Of a stretch of DNA of 64,000 nt, positions 1 through 8,271 are shown piece by piece. Source of the DNA: Rhodospirillales bacterium (lineage in GTDB: Bacteria; Pseudomonadota; Alphaproteobacteria; ATCC43930; CGMCC-115725); assembly GCA_027315365.1 (NCBI GenBank), contig DAHUYF010000193.1, positions 1-64,000 on the forward strand. Reading direction: 5' to 3'. The position numbers and the translations under genes were made by a program. Every line of letters starts with the position of its first letter. Within the stretch, counting starts at the first letter, position 1. Under the pieces are notes generated by a model. The model saw nothing but the letters and a program-made list of their open reading frames with translations. It was not told the origin of the DNA and made no database searches.

Positions 1-256
1 ACGACGGCGCCCAGCAGCCATCGGTTCGACAGCAGACCCTGCCGGAACAGCGATTGGCGCTCCGATCGGACCGCGAGCACGTTCCCCATCTGCGACAGCG
101 TCAGCACCGTGAAGACCATCGTCTGCCAGTGGGCGGAACCCAGGACGTGGATGGCGTAAGCCTGGCTCAGCAGCGATATCCCGGCCATGGCCAGCGAGCG
201 CGGCCGCGCCGTCCCCGCTTGGCCGGAGGCAGGTCCGAACCCCGCTTCCGCCGGGT
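1..256 (-). pseudogene. C-terminal fragment of a P-type (Ca2+-type) cation ATPase, 5' part missing
   Basis: The minus strand reads an open frame from about 256 off the window edge. Residues after position 188 include [30 protein letters not shown] and [20 protein letters not shown]. These match the penultimate membrane helices and connecting loop at the C-terminus of bacterial Ca2+-type E1-E2 ATPases. A complete enzyme of this family has roughly 850-900 residues, and its N-terminal phosphorylation and ATP-binding domains would have to lie where the unrelated lipoprotein gene (257-724) sits. The fragment is therefore read as a decayed or truncated copy whose last transmembrane part continues beyond position 1. 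A small ORF starting at the ATG at 188 is formally possible. Confidence 0.6.
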
Positions 257-724
257 TCAGCGCGCGGACGGCGGCGGAGGTGGGGGTGTTCCCGGGGCGG
301 GCTGATAGCCCGGCACCTGATTGCCGCGGGAATACATGCATTGCGAATAGGCGATGTCGTAGAACTGCTGCGCGGTGTAGGTGCCGCGCTCGGCCTGGCC
401 CGCACCCACCGCCGTGCCGCCGAGCGCGCCGGCGCCGGCGCCGACCGCCGCGCCTTTACCGCCGCCGACCGCAGCGCCGAGACCGGCACCGAGTACCGTC
501 CCGAGCACGGCGGTGCCGAGCTGGCCGGTGCTGCCCTGCTCGGCGACGCCGGCGCTCTGGCGGCGCGCATAGTCGCGGCAGATGACGTCGTCGTCCTGGA
601 AGACGGCGAAGGGCTTGTTCGGCCCCGGCATCACCGCGACCTTCGGCCCCATCGGCTGCGTCGCGCAGCCGCCGAGAAAGACCAGCGCCGCCGCGGCGGC
701 GACCGTCGCTACGACATGGTTCAC
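257..724 (-). CDS. Glycine-zipper lipoprotein
   Basis: This is a 155-residue envelope protein. The N-terminus is a lipoprotein signal with lipobox LGGC (Cys20), so the mature protein should be lipid-anchored. Residues 65-110 form a repetitive Gly/Ala segment ([21 protein letters not shown] type), typical of glycine-zipper/17-kDa-antigen-like proteins that insert in or line membranes. The C-terminus is proline-rich and ends in a run of six prolines. A clear AGGAGG ribosome site lies about 12 nt before the ATG at 724. A FixK/FNR-like box lies about 95 bp upstream (819-832), suggesting oxygen-dependent control. The molecular function is unknown; an envelope-stress or outer-membrane role is inference. 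Confidence 0.8.
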   Translation of the reverse strand: MNHVVATVAAAAALVFLGGCATQPMGPKVAVMPGPNKPFAVFQDDDVICRDYARRQSAGVAEQGSTGQLGTAVLGTVLGAGLGAAVGGGKGAAVGAGAGALGGTAVGAGQAERGTYTAQQFYDIAYSQCMYSRGNQVPGYQPAPGTPPPPPPSAR

Positions 725-1104
725 GACAACAACCTCCTCATGGGACCGACGGCTTGGCCGTCGCTTCGCGCGTCAGCGGCGCGTGCGCGCATACTCCCAG
801 CATTGACGCCGTGGGGCGTTGACTTGTATCAATCCGGCGCGCGAACCGTCTGGGCCCCGCGCTCGGCGCAGCGCCGCCCCAGAGGCCAGGCTCATGGCGG
901 CCATCGCCGGGATTTTGGGATTTTCGCTATCGGCTTGCCGCGCATGGCGATCGGGCAGGCGCCGACCGTACCCTCCGCATCGATTACATGCACGTTACCG
1001 TTTCCGGCGGGATCGGGGCGAGCATAACCTCGCGCCGCGTCATGCCGCCAAGCGCCGCCCGCGCCCGATCGTACCCGCGCGACCCCGTCCCGGCCGACGC
1101 CGCG
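725..1104. other. 380-bp intergenic region, no gene seen
   Basis: This gap separates the lipoprotein gene from the 3' end of the cupin gene. I find no convincing coding frame on either strand. The only recognisable element is the FNR/FixK-like dyad at 819-832, with a possible minus-strand -10 element near 790-796. The rest shows no repeat or clear RNA signature. Confidence 0.5.
819..832 (-). promoter_or_regulatory. FNR/FixK-type box (TTGAC-N4-ATCAA)
   Basis: The sequence TTGACTTGTATCAA has nine of ten consensus half-site bases of the FNR/FixK/Anr box TTGAT-N4-ATCAA. It is centred at 825.5. On the minus strand a GAGTAT-like -10 lies about 31 bp downstream (790-796), the geometry expected for a class II activator site at about -41.5. 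The transcript would start near 784 and lead into the lipoprotein gene starting at 724. Binding is inferred from sequence only. Confidence 0.5.
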
Positions 1105-1428
1105 TCAGAGAAAAACCGGAAGCTTCGGCAGCGACACCAGCATCACCGTCTCCTCATGCGCTTCGGCGGCGTGCGCCATGCCCGGCGGCGTATAGAGATA
1201 GTCGCCGGCCTTGAGACGCTTGCCGCCGACGGTGATGTCGCCGGCGACGACATAGAGCTCCTCGCCGCCGGGATGGGTGTGCTCGGCGCCGTGCGCCCCC
1301 TTGGCAAAGCGCAGAAAGATGGTGGCGCCGCCCTCCGGCTGCGGCCGCAGCACGGCATACTCGATGCCCGGTGCCTCGGTCGAAATCCAGGTGCTGCCCG
1401 CGAGCCCGCTCTGGATCACATCGCTCAT
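1105..1428 (-). CDS. Small cupin-domain protein (ChrR/quercetinase-like)
   Basis: This is a 107-residue single-domain cupin. The metal-binding motif 1 is visible as HTHPGGEELYVVAG (two His and Glu near residues 50-58). Motif 2 is PPGMAHAAEAHEE (His near residue 85). The protein resembles the cupin domain of ChrR-type anti-sigma factors and small stand-alone cupins, but it lacks the N-terminal zinc anti-sigma domain. A strong AGGAGG ribosome site precedes the ATG at 1428. It is divergent from a TetR gene, with a perfect operator-like palindrome 31-48 bp upstream of its start, so it is probably repressed by that regulator. The substrate is not predictable. Confidence 0.85.
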   Translation of the reverse strand: MSDVIQSGLAGSTWISTEAPGIEYAVLRPQPEGGATIFLRFAKGAHGAEHTHPGGEELYVVAGDITVGGKRLKAGDYLYTPPGMAHAAEAHEETVMLVSLPKLPVFL

Positions 1429-1458
1429 CTTCGCCTCCTATTCATGCCGATACCAACG

Positions 1459-1476
1459 AGTGATATTGATATCACT
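1459..1476. promoter_or_regulatory. Perfect palindromic operator between cupin and TetR genes
   Basis: AGTGATATTGATATCACT is an 8-2-8 perfect inverted repeat in the only AT-rich part of the 131-bp divergent intergenic region. Its size and placement are typical of TetR-family operators. It lies 31-48 bp before the cupin start and 84 bp before the regulator start, so one bound dimer could control both genes. Assignment to the neighbouring TetR protein is inference from position. Confidence 0.65.
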
Positions 1477-1559
1477 TTGCGCGCCCATGTCAAGGACGCG
1501 CGTGCCGGCCGCGGCGGACGGCCTTGCGGTGTGGGGCGGACGGATAGTATCACCGGCCG

Positions 1560-2120
1560 ATGGCGCGGGGGCGGACGGGACAGCAGGATACCGCGGCGCG
1601 GCTGGTGGCAGCCGCGGCGAAGGAATTCAACAAGCATGGCTTCGACGGCACCGACAGCAACAAGATCGCACGGCGCGCCGGCTTCGCGCCGCAGACCTTC
1701 TATCGCTGGTTTCGCGACAAGACGGCGATCTTCGTCGCGGTCTATCGCGCCTGGGAAGACGAGGAGGCGCAGGTCATCGGCGGGCTCCTGGCGAAGGCGG
1801 CGCCGATGTCGGAGCTGGTCGAGGCGGTTGTCGCCCATCACCGCGCCTATCGCCTGTTCCGCCGCAGCCTGCGGCAGCTCGCGCTCGAGAACGAGACCGT
1901 GCGCAAGGCGCGCACGGAAAGCCGCTTGCGGCAGATCGAGCGGACGCGGCGCTGGGCCGGACCCGAGGCGCGGTCTCAGCCCGAGATTGCGGCACTGCTG
2001 CTGCAGATGGAGCGGCTCTGCGACGGCGTTGCCGAAGGCGAGCTCACCGAACTCGGCGTCGACGAGCCGACCGCGCGACAGGCGATCACGGAGCTGCTGC
2101 GACAGATGCGGCGGCACTAG
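1560..2120 (+). CDS. TetR-family transcriptional regulator
   Basis: This 186-residue protein has an N-terminal TetR DNA-binding domain at about residues 8-58. It includes the amphipathic first helix (AARLVAAAAKEFNKHGFDGT) and the helix-turn-helix region around IARRAGFAPQTFYRWFRDK. The C-terminal all-helical ligand/dimer domain is not assignable to a ligand class. The gene is divergent from a cupin gene and shares with it the palindrome at 1459-1476, so local autoregulation with cupin repression is the simplest reading. An effector cannot be inferred. Confidence 0.9.
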   Translation: MARGRTGQQDTAARLVAAAAKEFNKHGFDGTDSNKIARRAGFAPQTFYRWFRDKTAIFVAVYRAWEDEEAQVIGGLLAKAAPMSELVEAVVAHHRAYRLFRRSLRQLALENETVRKARTESRLRQIERTRRWAGPEARSQPEIAALLLQMERLCDGVAEGELTELGVDEPTARQAITELLRQMRRH

Positions 2121-2213
2121 GGGATGCGCACAAGATATGAGCGGCGGCCGGCGCCGTTCCCTCGCCGGCCGCATTCGTCCTCTTTAAAAGATGACGGGAT
2201 ATTCATCGGCCGA

Positions 2214-2227
2214 TTGATCTCGATCAA
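2214..2227 (+). promoter_or_regulatory. Perfect FNR/FixK box (TTGAT-N4-ATCAA) before the fabI-pta-ack operon
   Basis: TTGATCTCGATCAA matches the FNR/FixK/Anr consensus at all ten half-site bases. The centre is at 2220.5. A TATCGT -10-like hexamer lies at 2254-2259, about 31-36 bp downstream, as in class II activated promoters. The implied start near 2262 leaves a leader of about 64 nt before the GTG at 2326. This is the clearest regulatory site in the window and implies induction of the operon at low oxygen. Confidence 0.75.
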
Positions 2228-2325
2228 CGACGCCGGCGACGCCGGCAAGCGACTATCGTTCGCTCATGCGGATGCGCCCCCGCGGACGGGGTTCGCGTGC
2301 CTGATTTTTCATCCTGGAGGCAGAC

Positions 2326-3087
2326 GTGTCGCTGCACGGCAAGAAGGGTCTGGTCGTCGGCATCGCCAACGAGCACAGCATCGCCTTCGGCTGCGCCGAG
2401 GCATTCCACCGCGCCGGCGCGGCGCTCGCCGTCACCTATCTGAATGAGAAGGCCGCGCCCTATGTCCGCCCGTTGGCCGAGCGGCTCGAGAGCCCGATCG
2501 TCGTGCCCTGCGACGTGCGCGAGGAGGGGCGGCTCGAGGCGGTGTTCGCGCGCATCGCCGAGGAATGGGGCCGGCTCGACTTCCTGCTGCATTCGATCGC
2601 CTATGCGCCGAAGGAGGATCTCCACAGCCGCATCACCGACTGCTCCCAGGCCGGGTTCGCGATGGCGATGGACGTTTCCTGCCATTCCTTCATCCGCATG
2701 GCGCGGCTTGCCGAGCCGCTGATGGCGGACGGCGGATGCCTGCTGACGGTCACCTTCTACGGCTCGGAAAAAGTGGTCGAGGAATACAATCTCATGGGGC
2801 CGGTGAAGGCCGCGCTGGAGAGCGCCGTCCGCTACATGGCGGCCGAGCTCGGACCCAAGCGCATCCGCGTCCACGCGCTCTCGCCGGGGCCGCTCAAGAC
2901 GCGCGCCGCGTCAGGCATCGAGCGCTTCGACGAATTGCTGGAGCGGGCGCGCGTCCGCACGCCCGAGCATCGCCTGGTGAGCATCGAGGATGTCGGCAAT
3001 CTCGCCACGTTTCTGGTCGGCGACGGCGCCGCGGCGCTCACCGGCAATGTCGAATACATCGACGCCGGCTATCACATCGTCGGCTGA
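2326..3087 (+). CDS. fabI: FabI-type enoyl-ACP (acyl carrier protein) reductase
   Basis: This 253-residue NAD(P)H-dependent short-chain reductase is of the FabI family. It has the nucleotide-binding GIANEHSIA segment at residues 12-20. The FabI active-site pattern is present: Tyr145, Tyr154 and Lys161, close to the Y-x9-Y-x6-K of E. coli FabI. It starts with GTG preceded by a GGAGG-like ribosome site. It is the first gene of an FNR/FixK-box-preceded operon with a MaoC-phosphotransacylase, acetate kinase and PhaC-like protein. It may therefore be a specialised paralogue rather than the housekeeping FabI. Its exact substrate (acyl-ACP or acyl-CoA) is not determined by sequence. Confidence 0.85.
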   Translation: MSLHGKKGLVVGIANEHSIAFGCAEAFHRAGAALAVTYLNEKAAPYVRPLAERLESPIVVPCDVREEGRLEAVFARIAEEWGRLDFLLHSIAYAPKEDLHSRITDCSQAGFAMAMDVSCHSFIRMARLAEPLMADGGCLLTVTFYGSEKVVEEYNLMGPVKAALESAVRYMAAELGPKRIRVHALSPGPLKTRAASGIERFDELLERARVRTPEHRLVSIEDVGNLATFLVGDGAAALTGNVEYIDAGYHIVG

Positions 3088-3113
3088 AACGCGGATCGGG
3101 TCGGAGGCGCGGA

Positions 3114-4508
3114 ATGGAGCGGATCGAGAACCGGACGTTCGACGAGATGCAGCCGGGCGACGTGGCGAGCCTCGTCCGCACGCTCACCCCCAAGGACATC
3201 GAGGTGTTCGCCGCCATGTCCGGCGACGTCAATCCCGCCCATGTCGACGCGGAGTTCGCCAAGAGCGACATGTTCCACAAGGTGGTGGCGCACGGCATGT
3301 GGAGCGGCGCGCTGATCTCGACGGTGCTGGGGACCCAGCTCCCGGGGCCGGGCACGATCTATGTCGACCAATCGCTGCATTTCGGCCGTCCGGTCGGGCT
3401 TGGCGACACCATCACCGTCACGGTGACGGTGACCAGGAAGGTCGAGGCCACCCGCCACGTCCTGCTCGATTGCCGGGCGTCGAACCAGCGCGGCGAGGAG
3501 GTGATATCCGGCACGGCGGAGGTCATCGCGCCCGCCGAGAAAATCTCCCGCCCGCGACTCCTCCTGCCGGAGATCGAGCTGCGTCAGAAGGGACACCGCT
3601 ACGAGCGCCTGATCGAGATGACGCGCGGCCTGGAGCCGATCCGCACCGCGGTGGTGCACCCGGTAGATGCTCCCTCGCTGCTCGGCGCGGTCGAGGCGGC
3701 GCATGCCAAGCTGATCGTGCCGATACTGGTCGGGCCGGAACGCAGGATCCGCGCCGCCGCCGAGCAGGCGCAGCTCGACCTCGCGCCCTACGAGCTCGTC
3801 GCCACCGAGCACAGCGATGCCGCGGCGGCGCAGGCGGTGGGCATGGCGCGGGCGGGCAAGGTCGATGCGCTGATGAAGGGCGCGCTTCACACCGACGAGC
3901 TGATGCGCGCGGTGGTCGACCCCGATCACGGGCTGCGCACCGCCCGCCGGATCAGCCATGTCTTCGCGATCGACCTGCCGGGATACCCGCGGCCGCTCTT
4001 CGTCACCGACGCTGCGATCAACATCTACCCGACGCTGGCGGACAAGCACGACATCGTGCAGAACGCGATCGATCTGGCGCATGCCCTCGGCATCGCCCGG
4101 CCGCGCGTGGCGATCCTGTCGGCGGTCGAAACGGTGACCGAGAGCATCCGCTCCACCCTCGACGCCGCCGCGCTCTGCAAGATGGCCGATCGCGGCCAGA
4201 TCACCGGCGGCATCCTCGACGGCCCGCTCGCCTTCGACAACGCGGTCTCCGAAGAGGCAGCCAAGACCAAGGGGATCGTGTCGCCGGTCGCAGGCCGCGC
4301 CGACATCTTCGTCGTGCCCGATCTGGAGGCCGGCAACATGCTGGCCAAGCAGCTCGAATACCTCGCCGAGGCGCAGGTCGCCGGCATCGTGCTCGGCGCG
4401 CGCGTGCCGATCATCCTGACGAGCCGCGCGGACAAGACGCTGGCGCGGCTCGGCTCCTGCGCCATCGCGCTGCTGCTGGCGCGCCACAAGGCGGGAGCAG
4501 CGCCGTGA
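3114..4508 (+). CDS. Bifunctional MaoC-type enoyl-CoA hydratase / phosphate acyltransferase
   Basis: This is a 464-residue fusion. Residues 1-150 are a MaoC hot-dog hydratase domain, with the hydratase signature around FAAMSGDVNPAHVDAEFA (Asp and His) and the VVAHGMW segment. Residues 160-464 form a phosphate acetyl/butyryltransferase domain with the conserved ALMKGALHTDELM and ITGGILDGPLAFDNAVS segments. The expected reactions are hydration of an enoyl-CoA and conversion of an acyl-CoA plus phosphate to acyl-phosphate. The ATG at 3114 opens 27 bp after fabI, and the stop overlaps the GTG of the kinase gene. Fusion and order imply channelling to the next gene. The acyl chain length is open (acetyl, propionyl or butyryl). 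Confidence 0.9.
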   Translation: MERIENRTFDEMQPGDVASLVRTLTPKDIEVFAAMSGDVNPAHVDAEFAKSDMFHKVVAHGMWSGALISTVLGTQLPGPGTIYVDQSLHFGRPVGLGDTITVTVTVTRKVEATRHVLLDCRASNQRGEEVISGTAEVIAPAEKISRPRLLLPEIELRQKGHRYERLIEMTRGLEPIRTAVVHPVDAPSLLGAVEAAHAKLIVPILVGPERRIRAAAEQAQLDLAPYELVATEHSDAAAAQAVGMARAGKVDALMKGALHTDELMRAVVDPDHGLRTARRISHVFAIDLPGYPRPLFVTDAAINIYPTLADKHDIVQNAIDLAHALGIARPRVAILSAVETVTESIRSTLDAAALCKMADRGQITGGILDGPLAFDNAVSEEAAKTKGIVSPVAGRADIFVVPDLEAGNMLAKQLEYLAEAQVAGIVLGARVPIILTSRADKTLARLGSCAIALLLARHKAGAAP

Positions 4509-5749
4509 GCGACGTCATCCTGGTGCTCAACGCCGGCTCCTCGAGCATCAAATTCTCGCTGTTCCCGGCCGAGCGGCTGCCGGCGCGGCACGAGCTGCTG
4601 TGCGACGGCCAATACGAGGGGATCGGCCAACGCCGCGCCGTGCATTTCATCGCCAGAGACGGCGCGGGCGCCGCGCTCGCCGACGAGCATCTGGCGGAGG
4701 GCACCAGCCACGAGGATGCGCTGGCGGCGCTGCTGCGCTGGATCGACGGGCGTTTCCCGCAGCAGCATCTCGTCGCGGCCGGGCATCGCGTGGTCCATGG
4801 CGGAACGCGCTACGCCGAGCCGGTGCGCATCGACGCGGCGGTGGTCGCCGAGCTGCGCCGTCTCGTGCCTCTGGCGCCGCTGCACCAGCCACACCATCTG
4901 GCGGCGATCGCGGCGCTGGCGAGGCTGCATCCGACGTTGCCGCAGATCGCGTGCTTCGATACCTCGTTCCATCACGCACAGCCGGCGGTGGCGACCAGCT
5001 TCGCCCTGCCGCGACGACTGACGCAGGAAGGCGTCCGGCGCTACGGCTTTCACGGCCTCTCTTACGAGTACATCGCCGGCGTTCTCCCCGATGTTCTCGG
5101 CCGGGCGGAAGCGGAAGGCCGCGTCGTCGTGGCGCATCTCGGCGCCGGCGCCAGCCTGTGCGCGATGCGGCGACGCAAGAGCCTCGCCACCACCATGGGC
5201 TTCACCGCGCTCGACGGGCTGCCGATGAGCCGGCGCTGCGGCGCGCTCGATCCCGGCGTGGTGCTCTATCTGATGCAGGAGAAGGGGATGAGCGCCGCGG
5301 CGGTGAGCGACCTGCTCTATCACGAATCCGGACTCTACGGCGTCTCCGGCGTCAGCGACGACATGGCGGCGCTGCTGAAGAGCGCCGATCCTCGTGCGGC
5401 GGAGGCGATCGACCTCTTCGTCTATCGGATTGGGCGCGAGCTGGGCTCGCTGGCGGCGGCGCTGGGCGGGCTCGACGCGCTGGTCTTCACCGCCGGCATC
5501 GGCGAGCACGCCGCGGAGATCCGCCGGCGCGTCTGCGCGGATGCGGCCTGGCTCGGCATCGAGCTCGATCCGACCGCAAACGACAAGGGCGGTCCGTGCA
5601 TCACGCGGCAGGGCGGCAGGGCCTCGGCCTGGGTCATCGCCACCGACGAGGATCTGATGATCGCACGGCATAGCTGGGCGCTGCTGCGCCAACCGGGTGC
5701 CGCCGATCCGGCGATGACGAAGCGAACAGAGAAACAGGAACCATCATGA
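4505..5749 (+). CDS. ackA: Acetate/propionate-family kinase
   Basis: This is a 414-residue ASKHA-fold kinase making acid plus ATP from acyl-phosphate and ADP. It has the N-terminal VLNAGSSSIKFSLF motif, GHRVVHGG, the catalytic-region YGFHGLSYEY, and the C-terminal TAGIGEHAAEIR motif. The phosphate-binding loop reads HLGAGASL, where most acetate kinases have HLGNG, so one usually conserved Asn is Ala. Such a substitution may accompany an altered acyl specificity. The GTG start at 4505 overlaps the upstream stop (GTGA), and the stop overlaps the next ATG, so the genes are almost certainly co-translated. Confidence 0.9.
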   Translation: MSDVILVLNAGSSSIKFSLFPAERLPARHELLCDGQYEGIGQRRAVHFIARDGAGAALADEHLAEGTSHEDALAALLRWIDGRFPQQHLVAAGHRVVHGGTRYAEPVRIDAAVVAELRRLVPLAPLHQPHHLAAIAALARLHPTLPQIACFDTSFHHAQPAVATSFALPRRLTQEGVRRYGFHGLSYEYIAGVLPDVLGRAEAEGRVVVAHLGAGASLCAMRRRKSLATTMGFTALDGLPMSRRCGALDPGVVLYLMQEKGMSAAAVSDLLYHESGLYGVSGVSDDMAALLKSADPRAAEAIDLFVYRIGRELGSLAAALGGLDALVFTAGIGEHAAEIRRRVCADAAWLGIELDPTANDKGGPCITRQGGRASAWVIATDEDLMIARHSWALLRQPGAADPAMTKRTEKQEPS

Positions 5750-6864
5750 CCAAACATCCGGCCGGGAAATCCTCCACGCACTCGACGCTCGGCGTCCCCG
5801 CCTTCTGGCCGATGGCGATGGCGGCGGCGCTGGCCGAGGAAGGCGCGGAGCTTTACGCCAAGAACCTCAAATTCATCGAGGAAGAGATCAAGATCAACGA
5901 AGAGCTGAGACCCCGGCTCGCGACGCGGAACGAGGTGCGGCTCGAGCTACGCACGATGCGGCTGCGCGATTACGGCAAACCCGGCACCGGCATCCCGACC
6001 CTCGTCGATGCGCCCTATGCCGGCCACACCGCGGTGATCGCCGACTATCACCGCGGCCAGAGCCTGGTGGAGACGCTGCTCGCCAGCGGCATCGGCCATG
6101 TGGCGCTCACCGACTGGAAGACGGCGAGCGAGGACATGAAGGATCTCGAGGTCGACAACTACCTTGCCGAGCTCGTCGTCGCGATCGACGATCTCGGCGG
6201 CCGCGTCAACCTGGTCGGGCTGTGCCAGGGCGGCTGGATGGCGGCGATGGTGGCGGCGCGCTTTCCGGCCAAGGTGAACGCGCTGGTGCTCGCCGGCGCG
6301 CCGATCGACACCGATGCCGGCGACGGGCCGATCAAGCGCATGGCGCAGGCCTCGCCGCTCTCCTTCTATCAGGATCTGGTGGCGCTGGGCGGCGGGCTGA
6401 TGCGCGGCAAGTTCATGCTGCAGGGGTGGAAGAACATGCACCCCGAGGAGCATTACATTCAGCAGCACATCGACCTCTACGAGCACATCGACGACCCCAC
6501 CTATCTCGCCAAGGAGGAGACTTTCGAAAGCTGGTACGAAAACCCCCTCGACCTGCCGGGACGCTGGTATCTCCAGGTCATCAAGGAAATCTTCAAGGAG
6601 AACCGGCTCGCCAAGGGCGAATTCGTCGGGCTCGGACGGAAGCTCGATCTCGGCGCCATCGCCTGCCCGGCCTATCTGCTGGCGGGTGCCGCCGACGACA
6701 TCACCACGCCGGAGCAGGTGCTCGACGCCGCGAAATACCTCGGCACGCCCAAGGAGCGCATCGTGCGGGAGACGGTGCCCGGCGGCCATATCGGTCTCTT
6801 CATGGGGGCACGGACGCTGACGGAGCACTGGCCGAAGATCGCCCGCTGGATCGCGGCGCAATAA
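5746..6864 (+). CDS. PhaC-like alpha/beta-hydrolase with Cys nucleophile
   Basis: This 372-residue protein has the alpha/beta-hydrolase fold of poly(3-hydroxyalkanoate) synthases. The nucleophile elbow is GLCQGG with Cys160, not Ser, as in PhaC (G-x-C-x-G). Asp318 in AGAADDITTPEQ and His348 in PGGHIGLF complete a C-D-H triad. The length is close to the short class III PhaC subunit (about 355 residues) rather than class I (about 590). It is the last gene of the low-oxygen operon, with ATGA overlap with ackA. It could polymerise or hydrolyse hydroxyacyl-CoA made by the hydratase; true PHA synthase activity is not shown, and no PhaE or phasin gene is adjacent. Confidence 0.75.
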   Translation: MTKHPAGKSSTHSTLGVPAFWPMAMAAALAEEGAELYAKNLKFIEEEIKINEELRPRLATRNEVRLELRTMRLRDYGKPGTGIPTLVDAPYAGHTAVIADYHRGQSLVETLLASGIGHVALTDWKTASEDMKDLEVDNYLAELVVAIDDLGGRVNLVGLCQGGWMAAMVAARFPAKVNALVLAGAPIDTDAGDGPIKRMAQASPLSFYQDLVALGGGLMRGKFMLQGWKNMHPEEHYIQQHIDLYEHIDDPTYLAKEETFESWYENPLDLPGRWYLQVIKEIFKENRLAKGEFVGLGRKLDLGAIACPAYLLAGAADDITTPEQVLDAAKYLGTPKERIVRETVPGGHIGLFMGARTLTEHWPKIARWIAAQ

Positions 6865-6952
6865 GGGGTTCGCGCCCGACGACGGCAGGCCCCGCCTGCG
6901 GTATCGCGCGGCATCGGCTAAGCTCGGCGCGCTGCAGCCAGGGAGACGCGCC

Positions 6953-7954
<1,002 letters not shown>

Positions 7955-7979
7955 GCCGGCGCCAGCCTCAGCGGGAAGC

Positions 7980-8008
7980 TTGCACCGGCGCGGCCCGCCG
8001 GGTGTAGA
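7980..8008 (+). promoter_or_regulatory. Possible sigma-70 promoter of the dodecin gene
   Basis: TTGCAC at 7980-7985 is followed after 17 bp by TGTAGA at 8003-8008, in the short gap before the dodecin gene. Both hexamers deviate from consensus, so the call rests on spacing and position. Confidence 0.3.
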
Positions 8009-8053
8009 GTGGCGGGCGCGTTCTTCACGCGGATAACTCGAGAGGAGGGAGCG

Positions 8054-8260
8054 ATGACGGAAGCAGTTGCACGCGTCACCAAGATTACCGCCGCCTCGAC
8101 CAAGAGCTTCCAGGACGCGGTCGATGCCGGTCTGAAGCGCGCCGCCAAGACGCTGCGCGGCATCACCGGCCTCGAAGTGATCGAGCAGAAGGCGAAGGTG
8201 GCGAACGGCAAGATCGCCGAATACCGCGCCACCGTCGAGATCACCTTCATCCTCGATTAG
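8054..8260 (+). CDS. Dodecin (flavin-binding protein)
   Basis: This 68-residue protein covers the full dodecin fold (one helix over a three-stranded sheet). It shows the typical VTKITAASTKSFQDAVDAGLKRA start and the RGITGLEVIEQKAKV segment. Dodecins assemble as dodecamers that store or buffer flavins. The ATG at 8054 was chosen over an in-frame start 15 codons upstream because GAGGAGGG sits 5-10 bases before it and the family begins here. It lies next to an LLM flavoprotein gene, which fits flavin use only loosely. Confidence 0.93.
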   Translation: MTEAVARVTKITAASTKSFQDAVDAGLKRAAKTLRGITGLEVIEQKAKVANGKIAEYRATVEITFILD

Positions 8261-8271
8261 CCGAGCCGCGA

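Noticed and set aside
2990-4504. In-frame upstream extension of the acetate kinase reading frame
   Set aside because: The extension is Arg-rich and overlaps the MaoC-PTA gene in another frame; kinase homology starts at the GTG at 4505.
6885-6899. GCAGGC-CCC-GCCTGC hairpin after the PhaC-like gene
   Set aside because: Stem is short and no T-run follows, so I cannot support it as a terminator.
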